Shown in pieces: positions 42,063 to 51,900 of a stretch of 64,000 nucleotides of DNA. The notes beneath the pieces were generated by a model. It ran no database searches. It saw nothing but the letters and a program-made list of their open reading frames with translations, and was not told the origin of the DNA. Position numbers and translations under genes: made by a program. Origin of the DNA: G963704535 sp963704535 (GTDB taxonomy: Bacteria; Chloroflexota; Chloroflexia; Chloroflexales; Roseiflexaceae); contig OY969916.1 of assembly GCA_963704535.1 (NCBI GenBank), positions 6,696,001 to 6,760,000 on the forward strand. Direction: 5' to 3'. The stretch's first letter is position 1. Each line of letters opens with the position of its first letter.

Positions 42063-43223
42063 ATGGCACTTGTCTTTCCAGCCATCTTGATCGGCGGGCC
42101 ACCCCACTCGGGCAAGAGCACGCTAACCTACCGGCTGCGGCAGGCGCTGCTCCGGCACGGCATCATCCACTACGCGCTGCGGGCCAGCCCCGACGGCGAG
42201 GGCAACTGGTACAATGAGGCGCCGCACTCGGTCGTCGCCGAACTGCGGGCGCGCGCCAAAGATCGTTGGAGCGAAGACCTGGCGACCTACCTTAGCCGCG
42301 ACGTCGCCAACCGGCACCTGCCGCTGCTGGTCGACGCTGGCAGCGTGCCCTCGCCCGAGACCGCGATGATCGCCGCGCAGTGTACCCACGCCATCCTGCT
42401 CGCCGCCGACCCGACCGACCTGGCGCCCTGGCGCGAGCTGGTCGAGACCCACGGGCTGGCGCTGCTGGCCGACCTGGACTCGCTGCTTGCCGGCCCCTCC
42501 TCCATCTGCGACGACGGCGCGATGCTGCGCGGGGTGATCGGCGGGCTAGCGCCGGAGCAAAGCTCCGACGGCATCTGCTTCGACGCGCTCTGCCGACGGG
42601 TGGCCCAAGTGTTCGCCTACGACGCCGACGAGCTGTACCGCGCGCACCTGGCGCTGACCGACCTGGACCTGGTGCTGCACGTCGAGCGGGCGATCTACCC
42701 GCTGCCGGCCCACGCGCCCAACGGCTGGCGCCCCGACGAACTGCCGGCGCTGATCGACAGCCTGCCGCGGGCCACGCCGCTGGGCATCTACGGGATCGGC
42801 CCGGTCTGGCTCTACGCCGCGCTGGCCGTCGCCAGCCACCCAGCCCGCTGCGCCGTGTTCGACCCGCGCCACGGCTGGGTCGAGCCGCCGCCGCTGCGCC
42901 TCGCCGAAGCGCCCGGCGCCGAGCGCCTGCGCTGGGACGGCGTCCACCTGCATCCGGATCACCTGCACATCCGGCTCAGCATCCCGCGCGGCTACCTGGA
43001 CTACCGCGACGCCCCCGGCACGCCCATCCCGCCCGCGCTGACCGATCGCGGTGTCATCCTCGACGGCAAGCTGCCCAACTGGCTCGCCGCCGCCATCGCC
43101 CGGGCCTACGCCGACACACCCTGGGTCGCGCTCTACTACCCCCCGATCAATGGCGCGGTCGTCGTTCGCTCACGCGACCCCGCCGTGCCGCTGGGCAGCG
43201 TCCGGGCTTTAGAAGCTGTCTGA
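42063..43223 (+). CDS. P-loop ATPase/kinase-like protein with two Csx3-like (ring nuclease) domains
   Basis: A 386-residue protein. Residues 1-225 form a P-loop NTPase: Walker A LIGGPPHSGKSTLTYRL, a Walker-B-like LPLLVDAGSVP and helices to DLVLHVERAIY. Two Csx3-like segments follow. The first (about 238-285) reads GIYGIGPVWLYAALAVASHP and CAVFDPRHGW; the second (about 320-380) has GVILDGKLPNWLAAAIARAY and WVALYYPPINGAVVV. Csx3 (Crn3) proteins degrade cyclic tetra-adenylate in type III CRISPR systems. The first copy keeps a VFDPR segment, while the second has YYPPI in its place. Divergent to the CARF-HTH gene; no CRISPR array or cas effector is in the window. The ATG at 42063 has GAGG about 12 bases upstream. 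Confidence 0.8.
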   Translation: MALVFPAILIGGPPHSGKSTLTYRLRQALLRHGIIHYALRASPDGEGNWYNEAPHSVVAELRARAKDRWSEDLATYLSRDVANRHLPLLVDAGSVPSPETAMIAAQCTHAILLAADPTDLAPWRELVETHGLALLADLDSLLAGPSSICDDGAMLRGVIGGLAPEQSSDGICFDALCRRVAQVFAYDADELYRAHLALTDLDLVLHVERAIYPLPAHAPNGWRPDELPALIDSLPRATPLGIYGIGPVWLYAALAVASHPARCAVFDPRHGWVEPPPLRLAEAPGAERLRWDGVHLHPDHLHIRLSIPRGYLDYRDAPGTPIPPALTDRGVILDGKLPNWLAAAIARAYADTPWVALYYPPINGAVVVRSRDPAVPLGSVRALEAV

Positions 43224-43266
43224 AAGGGGGAGTTTGAGGGCCGCCCCCTCAAACTCCCCCTTTCCA
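43218..43266. repeat. Perfect long GC hairpin (AAAGGGGGAGTTTGAGGG)
   Basis: GAAAGGGGGAGTTTGAGGG and CCCTCAAACTCCCCCTTTC are exact complements around a short CCGCC centre, the most perfect copy of the family. It overlaps the end of the Csx3-like gene. Confidence 0.93.
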
Positions 43267-44033
43267 CGGTTGTCAATTGCGCCGCAACTGACAACCGTGG
43301 CGCGATGAATGCCGTAGGGGCGAAGCAGTTGCACTTATGAATCAAAGCACGTTGTCAATAAGGGCAACTGCTTCGCCTTTGGCATAGCTGAGAAGCCACT
43401 ACAGGTTGACAGGTCAACTCACCTGGAGTATAGTTGGTTCATACAGTTGTATCCGAGTGACATAGTCACGATTGGCTTGCTGTTCGCCTTGAAGGATATC
43501 CGGTTCAGCCCGCTTTGTCGCCGGCTGAATGCCAACGATGGGCAGTGGTTCCCCAAGCTGCCGGAACACTCGCGCCTGTGCGGGTGCTGACCGACTTTAG
43601 TAATCCTGAACATCCCAATGCTTTCTCAAACTGTGCTCCACGTAGAGTTGCTTGCTGCTGTCATGGCTCGGTGGCGATGCCCAGCCTAGTGCTCGGTGAC
43701 GCTGGTTGCTTCGATCCGCCACATGCAAACGCGCAGTGTCAGCACGACGCATCCAAAAATCGCGCCGTCGTCGTTAATGATGTAGATGCGCTTTATTGTG
43801 TGGTGCGCGTGATGCCTGGTGTGGAAGCAACGCTGTTGCATCGTTGATCGTCTGATTTAAGTAGAGCTTCCAGCCAGGGTTCGATTGGCGCGCAACGGCG
43901 TCAGTGTCGCTCACCACATGGGGACGCCGTAGGAGGAACACCGCAGGCGGATGAGCGAACGAACAGCTTCAGATCGCAATGATGCGAGGCGAGTGCCGCG
44001 ATGTCTCCAAAGCAAATAAACGGAGGAATGGGC
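43267..44033. other. Non-coding interval upstream of the PKS cluster, with two further hairpins
   Basis: CCACGGTTGTCAATTGCG/CGCAACTGACAACCGTGG (43266-43302) and GGCGAAGCAGTTGC/GCAACTGCTTCGCC (about 43318-43378) are strong stems. From 43390 to 44000 the sequence is lower in GC and no frame looks coding; it may contain the promoter of the cluster. The only clear signal is GGAGG at 44022-44026 before PKS1. Confidence 0.65.
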
Positions 44034-47000
44034 ATGTCCAAAACGAGCGACTGGGGCGATCCGGATATCGCCGTCGTCGGCATGGCTGGACGGTTTCCAG
44101 GCGCAAACGACATTGGAGCATTCTGGCAGAATCTCTGCAAGGGTGTCGAGTCGATACACTTTCCCGATCAGCAAGAATTGGCGGCTCGCGGCGTCGACGC
44201 AGCCGCGCTGAACGACCAACACTATGTCAAAGCCTCGGCCGTGATGGATGGCGTGGAGCTGTTCGATGCGGCGTTCTTCGGCTACACACCCCGTGAAGCC
44301 GAACTGATGGACCCCCAGCATCGTCTGTTCCTCGAATGTGCCTGGGAAGCGATCGAGCACGCAGGGTACGACCCCGAACGCACCCAGGGCGCAATTGGCG
44401 TGTTTGGCGGCGGCACAACCAATACCTACCTGATCTACAATCTGCTCTCCAACCGCGAAACACTGAGCGCGTTCGACCCCATGCAGATCGATGTGAGCAA
44501 CGCCTCCGATTTTGTCGCGACCCGCGTTTCCTACAAGCTCAACCTTAGAGGACCCAGCTACACCATTCAGACCGCCTGCTCGACCTCGATGGTCGCCATT
44601 CATCTGGCTTGTCAGAGTTTGCTGAACGAAGAATGTGACATGGCGCTGGCGGGCGGTGTTTCGGTCCACGTCAAGCATCCCGAAGGATACTGGTACCTGG
44701 ACGGCGGCAACGTCTCGCCCGATGGGCACTGCCGCGCCTTTGATGCCCAGGCCGCCGGCACGATCTTCGGCAGCGGCGTGGCGGCGGTGCTGCTGAAGCG
44801 AATGGAAGACGCGGTTGCCGATGGCGACCACATCCACGCGGTGATCAAGGGCTCGGCGCTCAATAACGATGGTGCGGTGAAAGTCGGCTTTACCGCGCCC
44901 AGCGTCGAGGGCCAGGCCGAGGTGATCACCGAGGCACTGGCGCTGGCCGATATCAAGGCCGACACAATCCGCTATGTTGAAACACACGGCACTGCGACTA
45001 AGCTGGGTGATCCGATCGAGGTTCGGGCGCTCACCAAAGCCTTCAGCGCCGATACGGACGCCAAACAATTCTGCGCGATCGGCTCGGTCAAAACTAATGT
45101 TGGGCACCTCGCCAGTGCCGCCGGGGTCACGAGTTTCATCAAGACCGTGTTGATGTTGGAGCACGGCCTCATCCCGCCCAGCCTACACTTTGAGCGCCCA
45201 AATCCCGACATTGATTTCGAGAATAGCCCCTTTTATGTCAGCAATAGGCTGACCGATTGGCCGGCTACGAAGACGCCGCGCCGGGCTGGGGTCAGCTCGT
45301 TCGGCGTGGGCGGCACCAATGCCCATGTGGTGCTTCAGGAGGCCCCGCTGCTGCCGCCATCCTCGGCGTCGCGCCCGTGGCAATTGCTGCTGCTCTCGGC
45401 CAAGAGCAGTGGCGCGCTCGACGCTATGACGGCGAACCTGACCAGCCATATCAGCGCGCAGCCCGCCGCCGATCTGGCCGATGCGGCCTACACCCTGCAA
45501 GTCGGGCGGCAGGTGTTCAGCCAGCGTAGGATGGTGGTGTGCAGCAGCCCGGATGACGCCGTCAGGGTGCTGGAAACGCGCGACCCGGAGCGGGTCTTCA
45601 GTGGCACTTCGGAGATGCAGGATCGCCCGGTGGTGTTCATGTTCCCCGGCATGGGCGACCAATATGTCGATATGGCGCTGGAGCTGTACCAGGCCGAGCC
45701 GACCTTTCGGGCATGCGTGGATCGCTGCGCCGCCCTGTTGCAGCCCTTGGTTGGCCGCGACATCCGCGATGTGCTGTACCCTAACGGCACCGCGCGCCGG
45801 GCCACGCCGGCAACGAACGGGAACGGGCAGGTCGATCTGCGGGCGATGCTGCGGCGCGGCAACGGGCAGGCCGATCGAGCCGCGCAGCCGATCAATCAGA
45901 CCGCGCTGGCCCACCCGATTCTGTTTACGGTCGAGTATGCGCTGGCGCAGCTCTGGATGGAGTGGGGTGTGCGCCCGCAGGCGATGATCGGCCACAGCAT
46001 CGGCGAGTATGTCGCCGCGTGTGTGGCGGGCGTGTTTTCGCTGGAAGATGCCCTGGCGCTGGTCGCGCGCCGCGCACAACTGGCCCAGGATCTCCCGCCC
46101 GGCGCGATGCTGGCGGTGCTGTTGCCGGAGGCCGATGTTCTGCCCTGGCTCAATGACCGGCTTTCACTGGCTGCGGTCAACACGCCGAGGGCATGCGTGG
46201 TTTCCGGCGAGCCCGAGGCGGTGGCCGAGCTGGAGCAGAAGCTGCTTGGACAGGACATCGCATGCCAGCGCGTGCAGACAAGCCACGCCTTCCATTCGGT
46301 GATGATGGCTGCGCTAGAGGAGCCATTGCACGCGCTGCTCGCGCAGATCCGTCTGGAGGCTCCCAAGATTCCCTTCTACTCGAATGTTACGGGCGCCCCG
46401 ATCAGCGCCGCCGAGGCCACCGACCCGGCCTATTGGTCGCGGCACTTGCGCCAGACGGTGCGCTTCGATGATGGGGTGCAGGCGCTATTGCAGCAACCGG
46501 CGCAGGTGCTGCTGGAGATGGGGCCTGGGCAAACCCTGACCGCGCTGACCAAGCAGCACCCTGCATACACGGCTGAACATATTGTGCTGGCGGCGCTGCG
46601 CCAGCCGCACCAGCAGCAGTCCGACATGGCCGTGCTGCTTGGCGCGCTCGGCAGGCTGTGGGTCGCCGGGGTCGCGATCGATTGGGACCAGTTTTACGCC
46701 CACGAACGACGGCGACGCGTGGCCTTGCCCAGCTACCCGTTCGAGCGCCAGCGCTTCTGGATCGACGCGAAGGCTGCGCTGGTAGGTGCGCCAACTCCGG
46801 CGCAGGCGGAGCGAGTAGGGGAGATCGCCAACTGGTTCTACACCCCTTCGTGGCGGCGCTCGTCGTGGCCCGCGCCCGTGCGTCGGCGCAATGGTACGAG
46901 CCAAGCGGCACTCCCGGTGGGCACGGCCCCCTGGCTACTATTCATGGACGAGGTTGGCCTGGGGCAGGCGCTGGCACTGCGCCTGGAACAGCACGGCCAG

Positions 47001-48755
47001 CCGGTCATCCAGGTGCGCCGGGCCGGGCAGTTCGCGCGGATCGACGACAATGTGTACACCCTCGACCTGTGCCGGCGCGAAGACTACGCCGCGTTGCTCC
47101 AGGACCTGGAAGCCCACGGCCAATTGCCATGTACGATCGTGCATTGCGCCAGCCTGGCGCAGGCCGCGCCCGCCGCCACCGATGTTGCGACATTCAAAGC
47201 GCAGCAGGACGTCGGCTTCTACAGCCTGATTTTCCTTGCACAGGCGCTGGAAGCGCAAGCGCAGTCCACAGCGCTGCGCCTATGGGTCGTGTCGAACCAC
47301 GTGTGCCAAGTGGAAAGCACCGATATTGCACACCCAGCCAGGGCGACGATTTTGAGCCCATGCATCGCTATTCCCCAGGAGTACCCGCGTATCGCCTGCC
47401 GTTTCCTGGATGTGACGCCCGCTCTGTCGGTGGCGCAGCAAGCTCGCCAGGCAGACTACCTGCTGGCGGAGATGCACGCGAACGCCGCCGAGCCGGTGGT
47501 CGCCTACCGCGGCAATCAGCGCTGGGTGCCGAGCTACGAGCCGCTGCACCTGGAAGCGGAGCGCGAGCCGGCTTACTCGCTGCGCGAGCACGGCGTGTAC
47601 CTAATCACCGAAGGGCTCACAGGCGTCGGTTGGGCGCTGGCGCAGATGTTGGCGCTGGCGGCCAGCCCCAGGCTGCTGTTGATCGAGCAGGGCGCGTTCC
47701 CGCAGCCCGGCCAATGGGCGAACTGGCTGGCGACGCATGGTGCCGACGATCCGACCAGCCGCAAGATCGCGCGGGTGCAGGTGTTACAGGAGCAAGGCGC
47801 GCGGGTGCTGGTGGTGAGCGCCGATACCGCTGACCTCGGGCAGATGCAGGCAGCCGTTGCGCAGGGCATCGAGCACTTAGGCGAGCTCCATGGCGTGATT
47901 CACACGCTGGGCAGCGTCGGCGGCGAAACCTTCAGGCCGATCCAGGAGCTGGGCTACGCCGAGGCGGAACAGCAGCTTCTTCCGGTTGTGCAGGGGCTCT
48001 CGGCGCTGGCGGAAGCCCTGGGAGAGCGCGAGCTGGATTTCTGCATGCTCACGTCGTCTTTGTCGTCGGTGCTGGGCGGCTTGGGGCAAACCGCGCACGC
48101 CGCCGCCAGCATGTTCATGGACGCGCTGGCAGAGCAGCAGAGCCAGAGTAGCCTCACACCCTGGTTGAGCGTCGATTGGGATGTGTGGCAGCCGGATGGC
48201 GAAGCGCTGGAGGCCATGCCGAACGCGCCGCTGGCCGCGTTCGCGATCGAGCCGCACGAGGGGGTTGAAGCGGCGCGCCGCCTATTGAGCCACCTACCCG
48301 GCAGCCGGGTCGTCGTTTCGACGGGCGAGCTTGCGATGCGGATCAGGCAGCGGCCAACCGCCTTCGTCGCGCCACAGGCCGACGTGGAGGGCGGAATGCG
48401 CGCGCAGCACCCGCGCCCGCAGCTTGCGACCCCCTACGTCGCGCCGCGCACCGAACTTGAGCGAACGATCGCGCACACCTGGCAAGACGTGTTCGGCCTC
48501 GAACAGATCGGCGTCGACGATAACTTCTTCGAATTGGGCGGGAACTCGTTGATCGCCATTCACACAATGGGCCGGCTGAAGAAAACCTTGCAGGTTGATG
48601 TGCCGACCGCGATGCTCTATCAGCGACCGACGATCCGCTTTCTGGCCGAACTGCTGGCGCAGGACGAAGATCAGGCGGCCCGCGAGATGGCCGAGCGACT
48701 AGCCAAGCGCAAGGTGGACCTCAGTCGCCGCAACCAGGTGCTGCGGCGGCGCTAA
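44034..48755 (+). CDS. Type I polyketide synthase module: KS-AT-KR(inactive)-ACP
   Basis: A 1573-residue PKS. KS (about 8-430): DIAVVGMAGRFPGA, QTACSTSMVAIH with the Cys nucleophile, ETHGTATKLGDP and SVKTNVGHLASAAG. AT (about 535-875): VFMFPGMGDQYVDM, GHSIGEYVAACVAG (catalytic Ser) and SHAFHS, which predicts malonyl-CoA. A linker WFYTPSWRR leads to the KR, which is degenerate: the dinucleotide loop is ITEGLTGVG rather than TGGLGGIG, and the catalytic Tyr is lost (GQTAHAAAS, His1355). ACP near 1475-1550 has FFELGGNSLIAI with the phosphopantetheine Ser. It should extend with malonyl-CoA but leave the beta-keto group. The start at 44034 has GGAGG seven bases upstream. Confidence 0.9.
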   Translation: MSKTSDWGDPDIAVVGMAGRFPGANDIGAFWQNLCKGVESIHFPDQQELAARGVDAAALNDQHYVKASAVMDGVELFDAAFFGYTPREAELMDPQHRLFLECAWEAIEHAGYDPERTQGAIGVFGGGTTNTYLIYNLLSNRETLSAFDPMQIDVSNASDFVATRVSYKLNLRGPSYTIQTACSTSMVAIHLACQSLLNEECDMALAGGVSVHVKHPEGYWYLDGGNVSPDGHCRAFDAQAAGTIFGSGVAAVLLKRMEDAVADGDHIHAVIKGSALNNDGAVKVGFTAPSVEGQAEVITEALALADIKADTIRYVETHGTATKLGDPIEVRALTKAFSADTDAKQFCAIGSVKTNVGHLASAAGVTSFIKTVLMLEHGLIPPSLHFERPNPDIDFENSPFYVSNRLTDWPATKTPRRAGVSSFGVGGTNAHVVLQEAPLLPPSSASRPWQLLLLSAKSSGALDAMTANLTSHISAQPAADLADAAYTLQVGRQVFSQRRMVVCSSPDDAVRVLETRDPERVFSGTSEMQDRPVVFMFPGMGDQYVDMALELYQAEPTFRACVDRCAALLQPLVGRDIRDVLYPNGTARRATPATNGNGQVDLRAMLRRGNGQADRAAQPINQTALAHPILFTVEYALAQLWMEWGVRPQAMIGHSIGEYVAACVAGVFSLEDALALVARRAQLAQDLPPGAMLAVLLPEADVLPWLNDRLSLAAVNTPRACVVSGEPEAVAELEQKLLGQDIACQRVQTSHAFHSVMMAALEEPLHALLAQIRLEAPKIPFYSNVTGAPISAAEATDPAYWSRHLRQTVRFDDGVQALLQQPAQVLLEMGPGQTLTALTKQHPAYTAEHIVLAALRQPHQQQSDMAVLLGALGRLWVAGVAIDWDQFYAHERRRRVALPSYPFERQRFWIDAKAALVGAPTPAQAERVGEIANWFYTPSWRRSSWPAPVRRRNGTSQAALPVGTAPWLLFMDEVGLGQALALRLEQHGQPVIQVRRAGQFARIDDNVYTLDLCRREDYAALLQDLEAHGQLPCTIVHCASLAQAAPAATDVATFKAQQDVGFYSLIFLAQALEAQAQSTALRLWVVSNHVCQVESTDIAHPARATILSPCIAIPQEYPRIACRFLDVTPALSVAQQARQADYLLAEMHANAAEPVVAYRGNQRWVPSYEPLHLEAEREPAYSLREHGVYLITEGLTGVGWALAQMLALAASPRLLLIEQGAFPQPGQWANWLATHGADDPTSRKIARVQVLQEQGARVLVVSADTADLGQMQAAVAQGIEHLGELHGVIHTLGSVGGETFRPIQELGYAEAEQQLLPVVQGLSALAEALGERELDFCMLTSSLSSVLGGLGQTAHAAASMFMDALAEQQSQSSLTPWLSVDWDVWQPDGEALEAMPNAPLAAFAIEPHEGVEAARRLLSHLPGSRVVVSTGELAMRIRQRPTAFVAPQADVEGGMRAQHPRPQLATPYVAPRTELERTIAHTWQDVFGLEQIGVDDNFFELGGNSLIAIHTMGRLKKTLQVDVPTAMLYQRPTIRFLAELLAQDEDQAAREMAERLAKRKVDLSRRNQVLRRR

Positions 48756-48847
48756 CGTAAACAAGGGGGAGTTTGAGCGGTCGCCCCTCAAGAATAACCC
48801 ACCATTTTCATCCGCAGTTGTGCCCGCCGCAGGTATGATAGTCTGAC

Positions 48848-48957
48848 AAGGTTTTTGGAAGCTTTATGATTTTAGGAAAAAGAGGTTGAGGGATAATCTC
48901 CTAAGCTCCTCCCTTTCGCATTGTAAAGTAGAACAGCGCCACCCGAAACCTTGCCTA
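48848..48957. repeat. Copy of the 116-bp palindromic element (inverted)
   Basis: CTGACAAGGTTTTTGG on the left faces CATTGTAAAGTAGAACAGCG, CCACCCGAAACCTTGCCT on the right; the reverse complement of the right half matches the left half of the 60588 copy. A GC hairpin (GGGGGAGTTTGAGC/GTCGCCCCTCAAG) precedes it at 48758-48813. It lies between PKS1 and PKS2. Confidence 0.82.
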
Positions 48958-48967
48958 AAGAGCGCCA

Positions 48968-51900
48968 ATGGAGAAAGAACTACCCATGAGCGATTTGCAC
49001 GAAATGGACGAACAACCAACTGGCCTGGACATTGCTATTATCGGTATGTCAGGCCGTTTCCCTGGCGCAAAGAACCTTGACGAATTCTGGCAGAACCTGC
49101 GCGACGGGGTCGAGTCGATCTCGTTTTTCAGCGATGAGGAGCTGCAAGAGTTGGGCGTCCCTGTTGCTGAATACAGCGCGCGCAACTATGTGCGGGCCGC
49201 GCCGGTGCTGGAGGGCATCGATCTCTTCGACGCGGACTTTTTTGGCTATTCGCCGCCGGAAGCCAAGATGATGGACCCGCAGCAGCGCTTCTTGCTCGAA
49301 AGTGTGTGGGAAGCGCTGGAGCACGCGGGCTACGACCCGGAAAAATACGACGAGCCGATCGGTGTATTTGCCGGCGCGCGCATGAGTTCGTATGTGGTCG
49401 GGTTGTACACCGACCCGGCGCTGACGCAGCCGCAGAACATGCTCTTGCTGCTGCTTGGCAACGATATCAGCTCGTTGAGCACACGCATCTCCTATAAGCT
49501 CAACCTGCGCGGGCCGAGCACCGCCGTGCAGAGTGGCTGTTCCACCGCGCTTGTAGCGATCCACCTGGCGTGCCAGAGCTTGCTGTTTGGCGAATGCCGC
49601 ATGGCCCTGGCCGGTGGGGTGACGATCAATATACCGCATAAGGTCGGCTATCTGTATGAGCCGGGCAGCATGCTCTCGCCGGATGGGCACTGCCACGCGT
49701 TCGATGCGCAGGCCCAGGGCACGGTCTTCGGCAGCGGCATCGGCGTGGCGGTGTTGAAGCGACTGGAAGACGCGCTGGCCGACGGCGATACGATCTACGC
49801 GGTGGTCAAAGGTTCGGCCGTCAACAACGACGGCTCGTTCAAAGCCTCGTTCACGGCGCCGAGCGTCGAAGGGCAGAGCGCCGTGATCATCGACGCGCTG
49901 GCCTCCTCGGGCATCGACGCCGAGACGATCACCTATGTCGAGGCGCACGCCACTGCCACGGCGCTGGGCGACCCAATCGAGGTCCGAGCGCTGACGAATG
50001 CCTTTCGCGCAAGCACCAAGAAGAAGGGCTTTTGCCGCATCGGCACGGTCAAGAGCAACATGGGCCACCTGGACGCGGCAGCCGGTATGGCGGGCCTGTT
50101 CAAGACCACGCTGGCGCTCCAGCACCGGCAGATCCCGCCGACGCTGCACTACGAACAGCCCAATCCCGAGATCGATTTTGCCAATGGCCCCTTCGTGGTC
50201 AACACCGAACTGACCGAGTGGGAGAGTAATGGCGTTCCGCGACGCGCCGGCGTCAGCTCGTTCGGCTTTGGCGGCACCAACGCCCATATCATTCTGGAAG
50301 AGGCGCCGGCGGTCGAGCCTTCCGGCCCGTCGCGCGATTGGCAGTTGGTTCTGCTTTCGGCGCGCACCCCTTCGGCGCTGGACAAAGCCACGCTCAACCT
50401 GGTCGACTACCTGCGCCACAAGCAGCAGGCTAATCTGGCGGATGTTGCGTTCACCTTGAAGGCCGGTCGCCGCGATTTTGGCCGCCGGCGCATGCTGGTC
50501 TGCCGCACGACGGCGGAGGCCGCGAGCGCGCTGGAAACGGCTGATCCGCAGACGGTCTTCAGCAATGAGCAGGCGCGGGGCGAGCGCCCAGTGGCGTTTA
50601 TGTTCCCCGGCCAGGGCGCGCAGTATGTCCAGATGGGCCTAGAGCTGTATCAGACCGAGCCGAAGTTTCGCGAAGTGGTGGACAATTGTGCGGCGCTGCT
50701 CAAGCCGGAGCTTGGGCTGGATCTACGCAAGGTGCTGTTCCCCGAACCCGCCGAGGCTGAGGCCGCCGCGCAGCTTCTGGAGCAGACGGCGATCACCCAG
50801 CCCGCGCTGTTTGTGGTCGAGTATGCGCTGGCGCAGCTCTGGATGAGTTGGGGCGTGCGGCCGGAGGCGATGATCGGCCACAGTATCGGCGAGTATGTGG
50901 CCGCGTGCCTGGCGGGGGTCTTTGCGCTCGAAGACGCGCTCACGCTGGTCGCGGCGCGCGGCCGGCTGATGCAGCCGCTGGCGGCGGGCGCGATGCTCAG
51001 CGTGCCGCTGCCGGAAGCGGAGCTGCGACCACTGCTCAACGGCCAACTGAGCCTGGCGGCCAGCAACGGCCCGGCGTTGTCGGTTGTCTCCGGCGTGTTG
51101 GAGGCGATCGAGGAGCTGGAGCAGCACCTGGCCGCGCGCGAGATCAGCTACCGGCGGCTGCACACGTCGCACGCGTTCCACTCGGCGATGATGGACCCGA
51201 TCCTCAGCGCGTTCACAGAGGCCGTTGGCAGTATCACGCTGCATCCGCCGGCGCTGCCGTTTATCTCGAACGTGACCGGCACATGGATCACCGCCGAACA
51301 GGCCACCGATCCCGGCTACTGGGCACAGCACTTGCGCCAGCCGGTGCGCTTTGCCGATGGCCTGCGCGAACTGCTCAACCAGGGCGACAAGATTCTGCTT
51401 GAGGTCGGGCCTGGGCGCACCCTGAGCACGCTGGCGCGCCAATCGCTGAGCGCCGATGCGCCCACCGTTGTGTTGAACTCGCTGCGCCACCCACAGGACG
51501 CACACTCCGATGTCGCGTTCATACTGACCACGCTGGGCAAGCTCTGGCTGGCGGGCCTGAAGATCGATTGGAGCGGCTTCTACGCCGACGAGCGGCGTCA
51601 CCGCGTGCCGCTGCCGACCTACCCGTTCGAGCGCCAGCGCTACTGGACGCAGGCGGATACGAACGCCCTCGGCGCGGGCGCGCCGCGCGCGCTGGAGAAA
51701 AAGCCCGACGTTGCCGACTGGTTCTACGTGCCTTCCTGGAAGCAGTCCATGCAGCCGGAGCCGCTGGGTGCAGGCGAACTGGCGGCAACGCCGCAGACCT
51801 GGCTGGTGTTCGCCGACGCGGGTGGCCTGGGCGAGCGGCTCGCGCAACGCTTGCGGCAGGAAGGGCAGACGGTGATCCAGGCGCTGCCGGGCGAGCAGTT

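Noticed and set aside
43515..43847. 110-codon plus-strand frame upstream of the PKS cluster
   Set aside because: No start signal, no family resemblance and unusual codon use; best left as non-coding.
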